Below are positions 34,030 through 48,229 of a stretch of 64,000 bases of DNA, piece after piece. The DNA is from Pseudomonas leptonychotis (GTDB lineage: Bacteria > Pseudomonadota > Gammaproteobacteria > Pseudomonadales > Pseudomonadaceae), in contig NZ_RFLV01000001.1 of NCBI RefSeq assembly GCF_004920405.1, positions 1,054,001 through 1,118,000 on the forward strand, read 5' to 3'. The stretch's first letter is position 1, and each line of letters begins with the position of its first letter. The position numbers and the translations under genes are program-made. The notes below the pieces were generated by a model. The model did not search any database. It worked only from the letters and a program-made list of their open reading frames with translations, and was not told the DNA's origin.

Positions 34030-34875
34030 TTAGGCCGACTGCTCCTCGATCAACCAATCCATGCGCCAACCGCCCTGAGTCTGCCCAAGCAACTTCGCCA
34101 ACCAGGGCAGTATCTGCTGGAGCTCCTCCTCCAGCCCCCAGGGTGGATTGCTGATCACCAAACCAGAGCCATTCAAACGTGTCGGCTCATCGGTGGAATG
34201 CACATAAAGCTCCACACGCAGCAGCTTGGGCGCTTTGCTTTTTTCCAGACCACTGAAAAACCGCCGCAGCTGGCGTAGGTCTTTGATCGGGTACCAGATC
34301 GCCACCACCGCCTGACGCATACGGCCGATCGCCTCGCTCAGGGACTCAACGCAGCGTTCCATTTCATCGGCTTGCTCGAACGGCGGGTCAATCAGCAACA
34401 ACGCGCGCTTCTCGCGGGTCGGCAACAAGGCGCGCGGCACATACCAGCCTTCGCCCAAGTGCACGGCCACACGGCGATCTCCGTGCATATTTTCCTTGAG
34501 CAGACGGCCGTCTTCCGGGTGTTTCTCATTGAGGTGCAGACGATCCTGCTCGCGGGTCAGCAACCGCGCCAACTCAGGTGAGCCGGGGTAATGGCGCAGC
34601 TCGCCATCGGGGTTCATCGCGCGGATCACTTCCAGATAATCCAGCAGCGGGTCCGGCACATCCTTGGCTTGCCACAAACGGGCGATGCCTTCGAGCCACT
34701 CGCCGGTTCGGCTGGCCTGATCGCCGCGCAGGTCATACAGGCCAATGCCGGCGTGACTGTCGAGGTAGGCAAAGGGCGCCTCCTTGCGTGATAGCAAGGC
34801 AATCAGACGGCTGAGGACATAGTGTTTCATCACATCGGCATGGTTGCCGGCATGGAAGGCGTGGCGATAGTTCAT
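34030..34875 (-). CDS. rlmJ: 23S rRNA (adenine-2030-N6)-methyltransferase RlmJ
   Basis: A 281-residue SAM-dependent enzyme. The N-terminus MNYRHAFHAGNHADVMKHYV is nearly diagnostic. AYLDSHAGIGLYDL supplies the SAM-binding Asp/Gly strand, and LLLIDPPFEQADEM holds the DPPF catalytic motif at about residue 165. It methylates A2030 of 23S rRNA and, in some species, is linked to use of external DNA. Length is normal. It stands alone between the GOGAT-like gene and the LysR gene. Confidence 0.95.
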   Translation of the reverse strand: MNYRHAFHAGNHADVMKHYVLSRLIALLSRKEAPFAYLDSHAGIGLYDLRGDQASRTGEWLEGIARLWQAKDVPDPLLDYLEVIRAMNPDGELRHYPGSPELARLLTREQDRLHLNEKHPEDGRLLKENMHGDRRVAVHLGEGWYVPRALLPTREKRALLLIDPPFEQADEMERCVESLSEAIGRMRQAVVAIWYPIKDLRQLRRFFSGLEKSKAPKLLRVELYVHSTDEPTRLNGSGLVISNPPWGLEEELQQILPWLAKLLGQTQGGWRMDWLIEEQSA

Positions 34876-34920
34876 GTGCGGGCTCCTGTAGCCGGCCAGT
34901 TTACTCGGTTGCCGCGTCTC

Positions 34921-35811
34921 TTAAATGACCGATTGCAACGGCTGTACACGTAACAACTCAAGCAAATGCTCCAGCGCCGGGTGTGCCGGCGCATCGCCGC
35001 GGCGCACCAGCAAGGTCGGTGCCGTTGCCAGATCCGTCTCGATGGCGCGCGTGCTCACCAAACGGCCACGCGGATGCAGCTGCAACAGGCTGCGCGGCAA
35101 CAGGCCGACACCCATCCCGGCGGCGATGCCGCCGAGTATCGCGTCGATCGAGCCGTAACTCTGGCGCGTCGCGACCTGCAGCGCATGGCGCTCGCTCCAG
35201 CGCTCCAGGCGCTCGCGGTAATGGCAGCCATTGGGGAAACCGAGCAAGGTCACCGGCCCCTGCAGCAGCGTCTCGGCGCTGCTACTGGCGGGCAACACCA
35301 GCATCAGCTCCTCGCGCCAGATCACCTCGGCATCCAGCAGCGGATGCTCGAAGGGGCCACCAATCAGCGCGGCGTCTAGGTTCCCGGCCAGAACCTGCTC
35401 GACCAGGTGGCGACTGGTGCCGGTCAGCAGGCTGACATCGACCCGCGGCGCATCCCGATGAAAGGCCGCAAGCACCTCGGGCAGGCGCACGGCCGCAGTG
35501 GTTTCCATCGAGCCCAGGCGCAATTCGCCGGCCCAGACATCCTCCTGCACGCAGCGCCAGGCCTGCTGGCACAGCTGCTCGAGCTGCTCGGCATGCGGCA
35601 GCAGGCGCTCGCCGGCGGGCGTCAGGCGCAGGCGCTGGGCTTGCCGCTGGAACAATACCGCGCCCAGCTGGGCTTCCAATTGGCGCAGCCGCGCCGAGAC
35701 ATTCGACGGCACGCAATGCAGCTGCGCCGCCGCCGCGCTCAGTGAGCCGGCACGACTGAGCGCGAGAAAATGCCGCAACAACTGCGGATTGAGACGTTCC
35801 CAAGGCGACAT
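34921..35811 (-). CDS. LysR-family transcriptional regulator
   Basis: A 296-residue LTTR. The N-terminal helix-turn-helix spans LLRHFLALSRAGSLSAAAAQLHCVPSNVSARLRQLE (about 9-45). The substrate-binding domain follows from about 90 (GELRLGSMETTAAVRLPEVL). ATG 35811 has GAGG 6 nt upstream; a GTG six codons earlier is less likely. It is divergent from the MFS / nitronate monooxygenase pair and is probably its activator, acting at the inverted repeat between them. Inducer unknown. Confidence 0.9.
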   Translation of the reverse strand: MSPWERLNPQLLRHFLALSRAGSLSAAAAQLHCVPSNVSARLRQLEAQLGAVLFQRQAQRLRLTPAGERLLPHAEQLEQLCQQAWRCVQEDVWAGELRLGSMETTAAVRLPEVLAAFHRDAPRVDVSLLTGTSRHLVEQVLAGNLDAALIGGPFEHPLLDAEVIWREELMLVLPASSSAETLLQGPVTLLGFPNGCHYRERLERWSERHALQVATRQSYGSIDAILGGIAAGMGVGLLPRSLLQLHPRGRLVSTRAIETDLATAPTLLVRRGDAPAHPALEHLLELLRVQPLQSVI

Positions 35812-35835
35812 GACAGCCCTCACAACCACTAAAAG

Positions 35836-35860
35836 TGAAAAACATGCTCAGTATTTTTCA
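35836..35860. promoter_or_regulatory. Inverted repeat in LysR / MFS divergent gap
   Basis: TGAAAAA (35836-35842) and TTTTTCA (35854-35860) are perfect 7-bp arms with an 11-bp spacer, 25 bases after the LysR start and 59 before the MFS start. Size and position suit a LysR-type activator site. The AT-rich block stands out from its surroundings. Confidence 0.5.
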
Positions 35861-35918
35861 TTACCAGTCACGCAAACACAACGACTAAGGTGCCAAGCCT
35901 CGATCAAGGCGTCGCCCC

Positions 35919-37103
35919 ATGCCCTCAGCCCAGCCCCGTCATATCCTCCTCGCCCTGCTAGCCGGTGCCAGTGCGCTGATGGTGGTGCATGGGCTTGGCC
36001 GTTTCGCCTTCCCCCCCTTGCTGCCACACCTGATCGCCGACGGCCTGCTCAGCCTGGAACAGGGTGCGCGCCTGGCGACCTGGAACTACATAGGTTACCT
36101 GCTCGGTGCCCTGCTCGCCCTGGCCCTGCACGCGCCGACGAAGATGCGCGTGGCGCTGCCTATGGCGCTATTGCTGAACGCCGCGCTGACCCTCGCCCAA
36201 GGATTTACCGAGAACTATTCCAGCCTGCTCTGGCTACGCCTGGCCAACGGCATCAGCAACGGCCTGGTGTTCGTCCAGGCACCCGCGCTGGTCCTGGAAT
36301 GGCTGGCGCAGCAGCAACGCACGCGCCTCAGCGGCCTGGTCTACCTCGGCCTGGGCGGCGGGCTGCTGCTCTCCAGCGGCGTGGCGGACTGGCCGGCCGC
36401 ATGGTTAGACGGTGCCGCACGCTGGTGGCCAGTGGCCGCGCTGGCCTTGCCGCTGGCCGCACTGAGCGCCTGCCTGCTCGCGCGCCTGACCCTGCAAACC
36501 CAGCCGGCTGCGATCCAGCTCCCCGCGTCGGCACTGCTCGATCAAGCCAGCACACCGCTGTTTCTCGCCTACGCCGGTGCCGGTCTCGGCTACATCCTGC
36601 CGATGACCTTTCTGCCGGCCCTGGCCCGCGAGCAGCTGCCGGCCGACGATCCCCTGCTGAGCGGTGCCTGGCGCTGGACAGCACTAGCCTGCCTGGCCTC
36701 CATCGCCCTATGGAACGCCCTAGGCAGCCACCTCGGAGATCGCCGTGCTCTACTCTGCTCCTACCTGCTACAGGCAATCGGCTGTGCTGCGCCATTGCTC
36801 ATGCCCGGTACCATCGGCTTACTACTGTGCGCGGTGCTGGTCGGCGGTACATTCATGGGCAGTGTTCTGCTAACCCAGCGACTGGCGCGCATCCTGCAGC
36901 CACACCAAGGCATACGCCTATCTGCCGCGCTGATCGCCCTGTATGGCGTCGCGCAACTGGCCGGGCCATGGCTCGCGGGCTTGTGGCTGGGACATGGCGG
37001 CAATCTTGAGCAAAGCTTCGCCTTCGGCACCCTGGCCATTCTCTGGGCACTGGTCTGGAGCTGGTTTATCCCCTCACATTCGACTCGCCACACGGGAGCT
37101 TAA
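35919..37103 (+). CDS. MFS transporter, YbfB/YjiJ family
   Basis: A 394-residue integral membrane protein with about 12 hydrophobic segments from residue 10 (LALLAGASALMVVHGLGRFAFPPLLP) onward. The GLGRFAFPPLLP and ATWNYIGYLLGALLAL stretches fit the YbfB/YjiJ branch of the major facilitator superfamily. It is divergent from a LysR regulator and 4 nt ahead of a nitronate monooxygenase, so the pair is an operon. Export or import of a small metabolite related to that enzyme is plausible; the substrate is unknown. Confidence 0.85.
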   Translation: MPSAQPRHILLALLAGASALMVVHGLGRFAFPPLLPHLIADGLLSLEQGARLATWNYIGYLLGALLALALHAPTKMRVALPMALLLNAALTLAQGFTENYSSLLWLRLANGISNGLVFVQAPALVLEWLAQQQRTRLSGLVYLGLGGGLLLSSGVADWPAAWLDGAARWWPVAALALPLAALSACLLARLTLQTQPAAIQLPASALLDQASTPLFLAYAGAGLGYILPMTFLPALAREQLPADDPLLSGAWRWTALACLASIALWNALGSHLGDRRALLCSYLLQAIGCAAPLLMPGTIGLLLCAVLVGGTFMGSVLLTQRLARILQPHQGIRLSAALIALYGVAQLAGPWLAGLWLGHGGNLEQSFAFGTLAILWALVWSWFIPSHSTRHTGA

Positions 37104-37107
37104 ACAG

Positions 37108-38151
37108 ATGGATCTCAATTCCCTGCTAAATATCGACCTTCCCCTAATTCAGGCGCCGATGGCTGGCGTACAGCTACATGGCTTGGCCGCCGCGGTATGC
37201 AATGCCGGCGGCCTCGGCTCGCTGCCCTGCGCCATGCTCGACGCTGCCGGCTTGCGCAAAGAACTCACGGCGCTGAGCGAGAAAACCAGCAAGCCCTACA
37301 ACCTCAACTTCTTCTGTCACACCCCGCCCGCCCCTCAGCCGCAGCAAGAATCCATCTGGCGCGAAGCGTTGGCACCTTATTACGCCGAGCTGGATATCGA
37401 CCCGGCAAGCATTGCCAGCGGCCCTGGCCGCCAGCCATTCAGCGCTGAAATGGCCGATTTGCTCGATGAGTTTCGCCCCGCCGTGGTCAGCTTCCACTTC
37501 GGCTTACCCTCGCCTGAACTGCTGGCACGGGTCAAAGCCTGTGGCGCCAAGGTGCTCGGCTCAGCCACCACGGTCGCCGAAGCGCTGTGGCTGGAGGCGC
37601 ATGGCGCCGATGTAATCATCGCCCAAGGCCTGGAGGCGGGCGGTCATCGCGGCATGTTTTTGACCGATGAGATAACCAGCCAGCTCGGCACCTTCGCCTT
37701 GCTGCCGCAGATTGTCGCGGCGGTGAGCCTGCCCGTGGTTGCCGCCGGCGGCATTGCCGATGCACAAGGCGTGCGCGCCGCCATGAGCCTGGGCGCGGCC
37801 GGCGTTCAGATTGGCACAGCCTACCTGTGTTGCCCGGAGGCCAGCACCAGCGCCATCCATCGCGCTGCGCTGCACAGCCCAGCGGCGCAACATACCGCCC
37901 TGACCAACCTGTTCAGCGGCCGCCCGGCACGCGGCATCGTAAACCGGGTGATGCGCGAACTGGGCCCGATCAGCGCGGCCACACCTAGCTTCCCATTGGC
38001 CACGGCGGCCATTGCACCCCTACGGACCAAAGCGGAAAGCCAGGGCAGCGGTGATTTTTCACCCCTTTGGGCCGGGCAGAATGTCAGCGGTTGCAAGGCC
38101 ATCAGCGCCGCCACGCTGACCGCCGAACTGGCCCGAGGTTTTACCCAATAA
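37108..38151 (+). CDS. Nitronate monooxygenase (2-nitropropane dioxygenase-like)
   Basis: A 347-residue FMN-dependent TIM-barrel protein. LPLIQAPMAGVQLHGLAAAV is the N-terminal FMN-binding loop. VIIAQGLEAGGHRGMF holds the catalytic-type His of the family (AGGHRG), and VVAAGGIADAQGVRAAMSLG and GAAGVQIGTAYLCCPE bind phosphate. It would oxidise alkyl nitronates or a related toxin. ATG 37108 is chosen for the GGGAG 11 nt upstream and a good N-terminus; the frame is open further back inside the MFS gene but that part is not homologous. Confidence 0.88.
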   Translation: MDLNSLLNIDLPLIQAPMAGVQLHGLAAAVCNAGGLGSLPCAMLDAAGLRKELTALSEKTSKPYNLNFFCHTPPAPQPQQESIWREALAPYYAELDIDPASIASGPGRQPFSAEMADLLDEFRPAVVSFHFGLPSPELLARVKACGAKVLGSATTVAEALWLEAHGADVIIAQGLEAGGHRGMFLTDEITSQLGTFALLPQIVAAVSLPVVAAGGIADAQGVRAAMSLGAAGVQIGTAYLCCPEASTSAIHRAALHSPAAQHTALTNLFSGRPARGIVNRVMRELGPISAATPSFPLATAAIAPLRTKAESQGSGDFSPLWAGQNVSGCKAISAATLTAELARGFTQ

Positions 38152-38175
38152 ACACGACAGCTACTGCACAACCTC

Positions 38176-38245
38176 GTAGGGTGGATAACGCTTCACCCGT
38201 CCACCAATGCGGCCTGGTGGATGGATAAAGCGCCATCCACCCTAC
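38176..38245. repeat. Palindromic interspersed repeat (GTAGGGTGGAT family)
   Basis: Starts GTAGGGTGGATAACGC and ends GCCATCCACCCTAC, so the ends are inverted copies of each other. A second copy of the same family lies at 47110-47175 behind selO. Intergenic, non-coding, between the nitronate monooxygenase and the acyl-CoA dehydrogenase. Confidence 0.75.
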
Positions 38246-38347
38246 ACAACCCCTCGGCCCAACAGCTCGCTATCACCCTTATTGATAATGCTGGGAGCTC
38301 CGCCTGCAGCTGCTTAGACTCAGCCCATTGCCACCGGAGATATCCGC

Positions 38348-40150
38348 ATGTCCGAGACCCTGCTCAGTTCCCGCAACCTGGCCTTCGAGCTCTACGAAGT
38401 GCTGGACGCCGAAGCCCTGACCCAGCGCGAGCGTTTTGCCGAGCACAGCCGCGAAACCTTTGACGCTGCCATCGACACCGCGCGCAGCATCGCGGAAAAC
38501 CTGTTCGCGCCACACAACCGCAAGAATGATGAGCACGAGCCGGAGTATGTCGACGGCGCCGCCGTGCTGATCCCCGAGGTCAAACCAGCGGTAGATGCCT
38601 TCCTCGAAGCCGGCTTCCTCAATGCTACGCGCGAGTTCGACGCTGGCGGCATGCAGCTGCCTAACCTGCTGTCACAAGCCTGTTTCGCGCATTTTCAATC
38701 GGCCAACGCGGCCACCACGTCCTACCCGTTCTTGACCATGGGCGCGGCCAACCTGATCGAAAATTTCGGCAGCGATGAACAGAAGCAGCGCTTCCTGCAG
38801 CCAATGATTGATGGACGTTTCTTCGGCACCATGGCCCTCACCGAGCCGCATGCCGGCTCGTCACTGTCGGACATCCGCACCCGCGCCGAACCGGCTGGCG
38901 ACGGAACGTACCGACTCAAGGGCAACAAAATCTTTATCTCCGGTGGCGACCACCCGCTGAGCGAAAACATTGTGCACATGGTGCTGGCCAAGCTTCCGGA
39001 CGCCCCGGCTGGAGTGAAAGGCATCTCGCTATTTATCGTGCCGAAGTTTCTGGTTAACGATGATGGCAGCCTGGGCAAGCGTAATGATGTGGTTCTGGCT
39101 GGGCTCTTTCACAAGATGGGCTGGCGCGGCACCACCTCCACCGCGCTGAACTTTGGTGATAACGCTGACTGTGTCGGTTATCTGGTGGGCAAGCCACACC
39201 ACGGCCTGGCGTATATGTTCCAGATGATGAACGAAGCGCGTATTGGCGTGGGTATGGGTGCGGTGATGCTCGGCTACGCCGGCTACCTGTACTCGCTGGA
39301 CTATGCACGCCAGCGTCCACAGGGCCGCCTGCCCGACGGTAAAGACCCGACCTCCAGCCAGGTGGCGATCATCGAGCATGCCGATGTACGGCGCATGCTG
39401 TTGACCCAAAAAGCTTATGTCGAAGGCGCCTTCGACCTCGGCCTGTATGCCGCGCGCCTGTTCGACGACACCCTCACACTGGCGTCTGAAGAGGAGCGTC
39501 GCACGGCCCTGGAGCTGCTGGATCTGCTCACACCAATCGTTAAATCCTGGCCATCGGAGTTCTGCCTCAAAGCCAACGAGCTGGCCATCCAGATTCTCGG
39601 CGGCCACGGCTACACCCGCGACTACCCGGTGGAGCAGTATTACCGCGATAACCGCCTTAACCCGATTCACGAGGGCACCCACGGCATCCAGTCGCTGGAT
39701 CTGCTGGGCCGCAAGGTATCGATGAATGGTGGTGCGGCGCTCAAGCAACTGCTCAAACTGATCCACGGCACCTGTCAGCGCGCCGAAGCCCATGACTCAC
39801 TGACGTCACTGCGCCAGCCATTGGAACAACTGCTGGCGCGCCTGCAAGCGGTCACCCTGGCACTGCTCGGCGACCTGATGAGCGGCAAGGTCAATCAGGG
39901 CCTGGCCAACTCGGCGCTGTACCTGAAAGTGTTTGGTCACACGGTAATCGGCTGGCGCTGGCTGGAGCAGGCAATCCGCGCAGAAGAAGGCCTGGCGAAG
40001 GGTAACCCGGCTGATCGCGACTTCTACCAGGGCAAACTGCAGGCCGCGCGCTACTTCTTGACCTGGGAAGTGCCGAGCTGCCACCACGACCTGGCCATCC
40101 TCGAAGCCCGCGACGACACCTGTCTGGGCATGCAGGAGGCTTGGTTCTAA
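38348..40150 (+). CDS. Acyl-CoA dehydrogenase (600-residue type)
   Basis: A 600-residue FAD enzyme of the longer acyl-CoA dehydrogenase group, with an extra C-terminal domain. FFGTMALTEPHAGSSLSDI (about 158-176) and IFISGGDHPL are the FAD and substrate loops. NPIHEGTHGIQSLDLLGRKV (about 440-459) holds the Glu expected as the catalytic base (HEGTHGIQ). It removes two hydrogens from an acyl-CoA; chain preference unknown. GGAG lies 8 nt before the ATG and a strong terminator lies 27 nt after the stop, so it is a single-gene unit. Confidence 0.92.
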   Translation: MSETLLSSRNLAFELYEVLDAEALTQRERFAEHSRETFDAAIDTARSIAENLFAPHNRKNDEHEPEYVDGAAVLIPEVKPAVDAFLEAGFLNATREFDAGGMQLPNLLSQACFAHFQSANAATTSYPFLTMGAANLIENFGSDEQKQRFLQPMIDGRFFGTMALTEPHAGSSLSDIRTRAEPAGDGTYRLKGNKIFISGGDHPLSENIVHMVLAKLPDAPAGVKGISLFIVPKFLVNDDGSLGKRNDVVLAGLFHKMGWRGTTSTALNFGDNADCVGYLVGKPHHGLAYMFQMMNEARIGVGMGAVMLGYAGYLYSLDYARQRPQGRLPDGKDPTSSQVAIIEHADVRRMLLTQKAYVEGAFDLGLYAARLFDDTLTLASEEERRTALELLDLLTPIVKSWPSEFCLKANELAIQILGGHGYTRDYPVEQYYRDNRLNPIHEGTHGIQSLDLLGRKVSMNGGAALKQLLKLIHGTCQRAEAHDSLTSLRQPLEQLLARLQAVTLALLGDLMSGKVNQGLANSALYLKVFGHTVIGWRWLEQAIRAEEGLAKGNPADRDFYQGKLQAARYFLTWEVPSCHHDLAILEARDDTCLGMQEAWF

Positions 40151-40176
40151 CGCGGCCTCGAGGCCAGCAGCACCGA

Positions 40177-40205
40177 CGCCCCGCTTAATGCGGGGCGTTT
40201 TTTTT
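40177..40205 (+). terminator. Rho-independent terminator after the acyl-CoA dehydrogenase
   Basis: CGCCCCGC (40177-40184), loop TTAAT, GCGGGGCG (40190-40197), then eight T (40198-40205). Perfect 8-bp stem. Confidence 0.93.
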
Positions 40206-40291
40206 CAGCGACTGAACCAGCCAGCGGTTAGAATCGCGAGCACGCGCCCTGCACAGTGGCGCGCTCACCAACCCGCACGGAGTAAGCGCCT

Positions 40292-42037
<1,746 letters not shown>

Positions 42038-42117
42038 GAGTCTGTTTACGATCTGCTGCGCGTCGGCCCTGTTGCGTTAAAAGCAGGGCTCTAGCTCGCG
42101 AAACCGTAAACCGACTC
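42038..42117. repeat. Palindromic interspersed repeat, short copy
   Basis: Ends are inverted copies: GAGTCTGTTTACG at 42038-42050 against CGTAAACCGACTC at 42105-42117 (12 of 13). The inside carries the phrase GATCTGCTGCGCGTCGGCCC, also seen at 53383, with TGCGTTAAAAGCAG following. It looks like the 158-base copy at 15661 with its middle lost. Confidence 0.75.
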
Positions 42118-42202
42118 TAATTAATAAGCCGTTTTACACGGCACAGGCGCTTCGCCAGGCGCCTGTTAAACTCAGCTTCTTTTCGAGCCCACGATCGTCA
42201 CT

Positions 42203-47100
<4,898 letters not shown>

Positions 47101-47109
47101 ACAGAGCCG

Positions 47110-47175
47110 CAGGGTGGATGACGCCTTTTCATCCACCCACTGCCCCAGTGGATGGATAGAGCGCCATCACCCTAC
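47110..47175. repeat. Palindromic interspersed repeat (GTAGGGTGGAT family)
   Basis: Left end CAGGGTGGATGACGCC, right end GCGCCATCACCCTACG, with a second inner pair (CATCCACCCACTG / CAGTGGATGGAT). Same family as 38176-38245. It starts 10 bases after the selO stop. Confidence 0.75.
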
Positions 47176-47207
47176 GAACCTGTCAGTCAAGAGCCGGATC
47201 TAAGCCA

Positions 47208-47256
47208 GTGCGGGAGGGGCTTTAGCCGCGACTGTCGCCGCTGAAGCGCCTCCCAC
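47208..47256. repeat. REP-like hairpin repeat
   Basis: The left arm GCGGGAGGGGCTTTAGCCGC and the right arm GCCGCTGAAGCGCCTCCCAC pair through most of their length around a short GACTGTC centre. The arms are of the GGGAGG...CTTCAGC type common in Pseudomonas REP elements. It lies between selO and the convergent racemase gene and may block read-through both ways. Confidence 0.75.
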
Positions 47257-47292
47257 GCAGCATCACCTCAAACAGCAGGATAGGCGGCGACC

Positions 47293-47991
47293 CTACGAGC
47301 TACCCAGCATCCACTCCAGCCCCATCGCCACATGCACGTTGGTGCTATCGAGCAGTGGTAGTGGCGCGTCTAGGTCATCGAGCAACAAGCCAATCTCGGT
47401 GCACCCCAAAATGGCCACCTCAGCGCCCTGGGCCTGCAACTCACGCAAGCATTCCAGATAGAAGTCGCGAGCGGGCTCAAGAAACTGGCCCTGGCACAGC
47501 TCGGCAAAAATCACTCGATCGATTTCCGTCATCTGCGCAGGCGTCGGGATGATCACCTCAATCGCGAAGCGCTCAGCCAGGCGCTGCCGGTAAAAATCTT
47601 CCTGCATGGTGAAGCGCGTACCGAGCAGGGCCGCACGCTTTACCCCCTGGCGTTGCAGCGTCAGGCCGACCGCATCCGCGATATGCAGCAACGGTATATC
47701 CAGCGCTGCCTCCAATGCAGGCGCAACTTTGTGCATGGTATTGGTGGCCAACAGCAAGGCCGTGGCCCCGGCCTGTTGCAAGCCAAGCGCAGCGCTGGCC
47801 AACAGCGTGGCTGCCGTCTGCCAGTCGCCACGTCGCTGCAGCTCGGCGATTTCAGCAAAATCCACCGAATGCAGCAACACGGGCGCCGAGTGCAACCCAC
47901 CCAGGCGCTCGCGCACGCCTTGATTGAGCAGCCGGTAATAGCTGGCCGTGGACTCCCAACTCATACCGCCCAAGATGCCTAACTGGCGCAT
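47293..47991 (-). CDS. Aspartate/glutamate racemase family protein (YgeA/RacX-like)
   Basis: A 232-residue cofactor-independent racemase-fold protein. LGILGGMSWESTASYYRLLN at the N-terminus, LLATNTMHKVAP near residue 85 and EVAILGCTEIGLLL near 190 are the family motifs. The second catalytic Cys is present (GCTE). The first site reads TNTMH, with Thr where classic aspartate racemases have Cys, as in YgeA-like broad-spectrum racemases. Substrate uncertain. GGAGG lies 5 nt before the ATG. It is convergent with selO and divergent from the permease. Confidence 0.85.
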   Translation of the reverse strand: MRQLGILGGMSWESTASYYRLLNQGVRERLGGLHSAPVLLHSVDFAEIAELQRRGDWQTAATLLASAALGLQQAGATALLLATNTMHKVAPALEAALDIPLLHIADAVGLTLQRQGVKRAALLGTRFTMQEDFYRQRLAERFAIEVIIPTPAQMTEIDRVIFAELCQGQFLEPARDFYLECLRELQAQGAEVAILGCTEIGLLLDDLDAPLPLLDSTNVHVAMGLEWMLGSS

Positions 47992-48122
47992 ACCACCTCC
48001 CCTTCAGTAAAGCCTTGAGCCTAAGCCGCTTATGCGCCGACGCACAGATACAGTGCGCGCTAGAGCCGTCGGTACAGCCTTATCTATTAAATCGAAAAGG
48101 CATATAAACCTTCCCAAACATT

Positions 48123-48137
48123 CTTAGACTCTCTAAG
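48123..48137. promoter_or_regulatory. Short palindrome upstream of the permease
   Basis: CTTAGACTCTCTAAG is a perfect 6-bp inverted repeat with a 3-bp spacer, in the AT-rich gap between the divergent racemase and permease genes, 93 bases before the permease start. It could be an operator; no regulator gene is adjacent. Confidence 0.35.
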
Positions 48138-48229
48138 CAGCAACCCTTATCTTCTCCGCCTTGCCGGCCCTCCCGTCTGAATGGGTCGCGCCCGATACCT
48201 CACACGAGATTCGCACGTTAAGGATGTCC

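Noticed and set aside
36943..37107. N-terminal extension of the nitronate monooxygenase
   Set aside because: It is the out-of-frame end of the MFS gene; the family start is ATG 37108.
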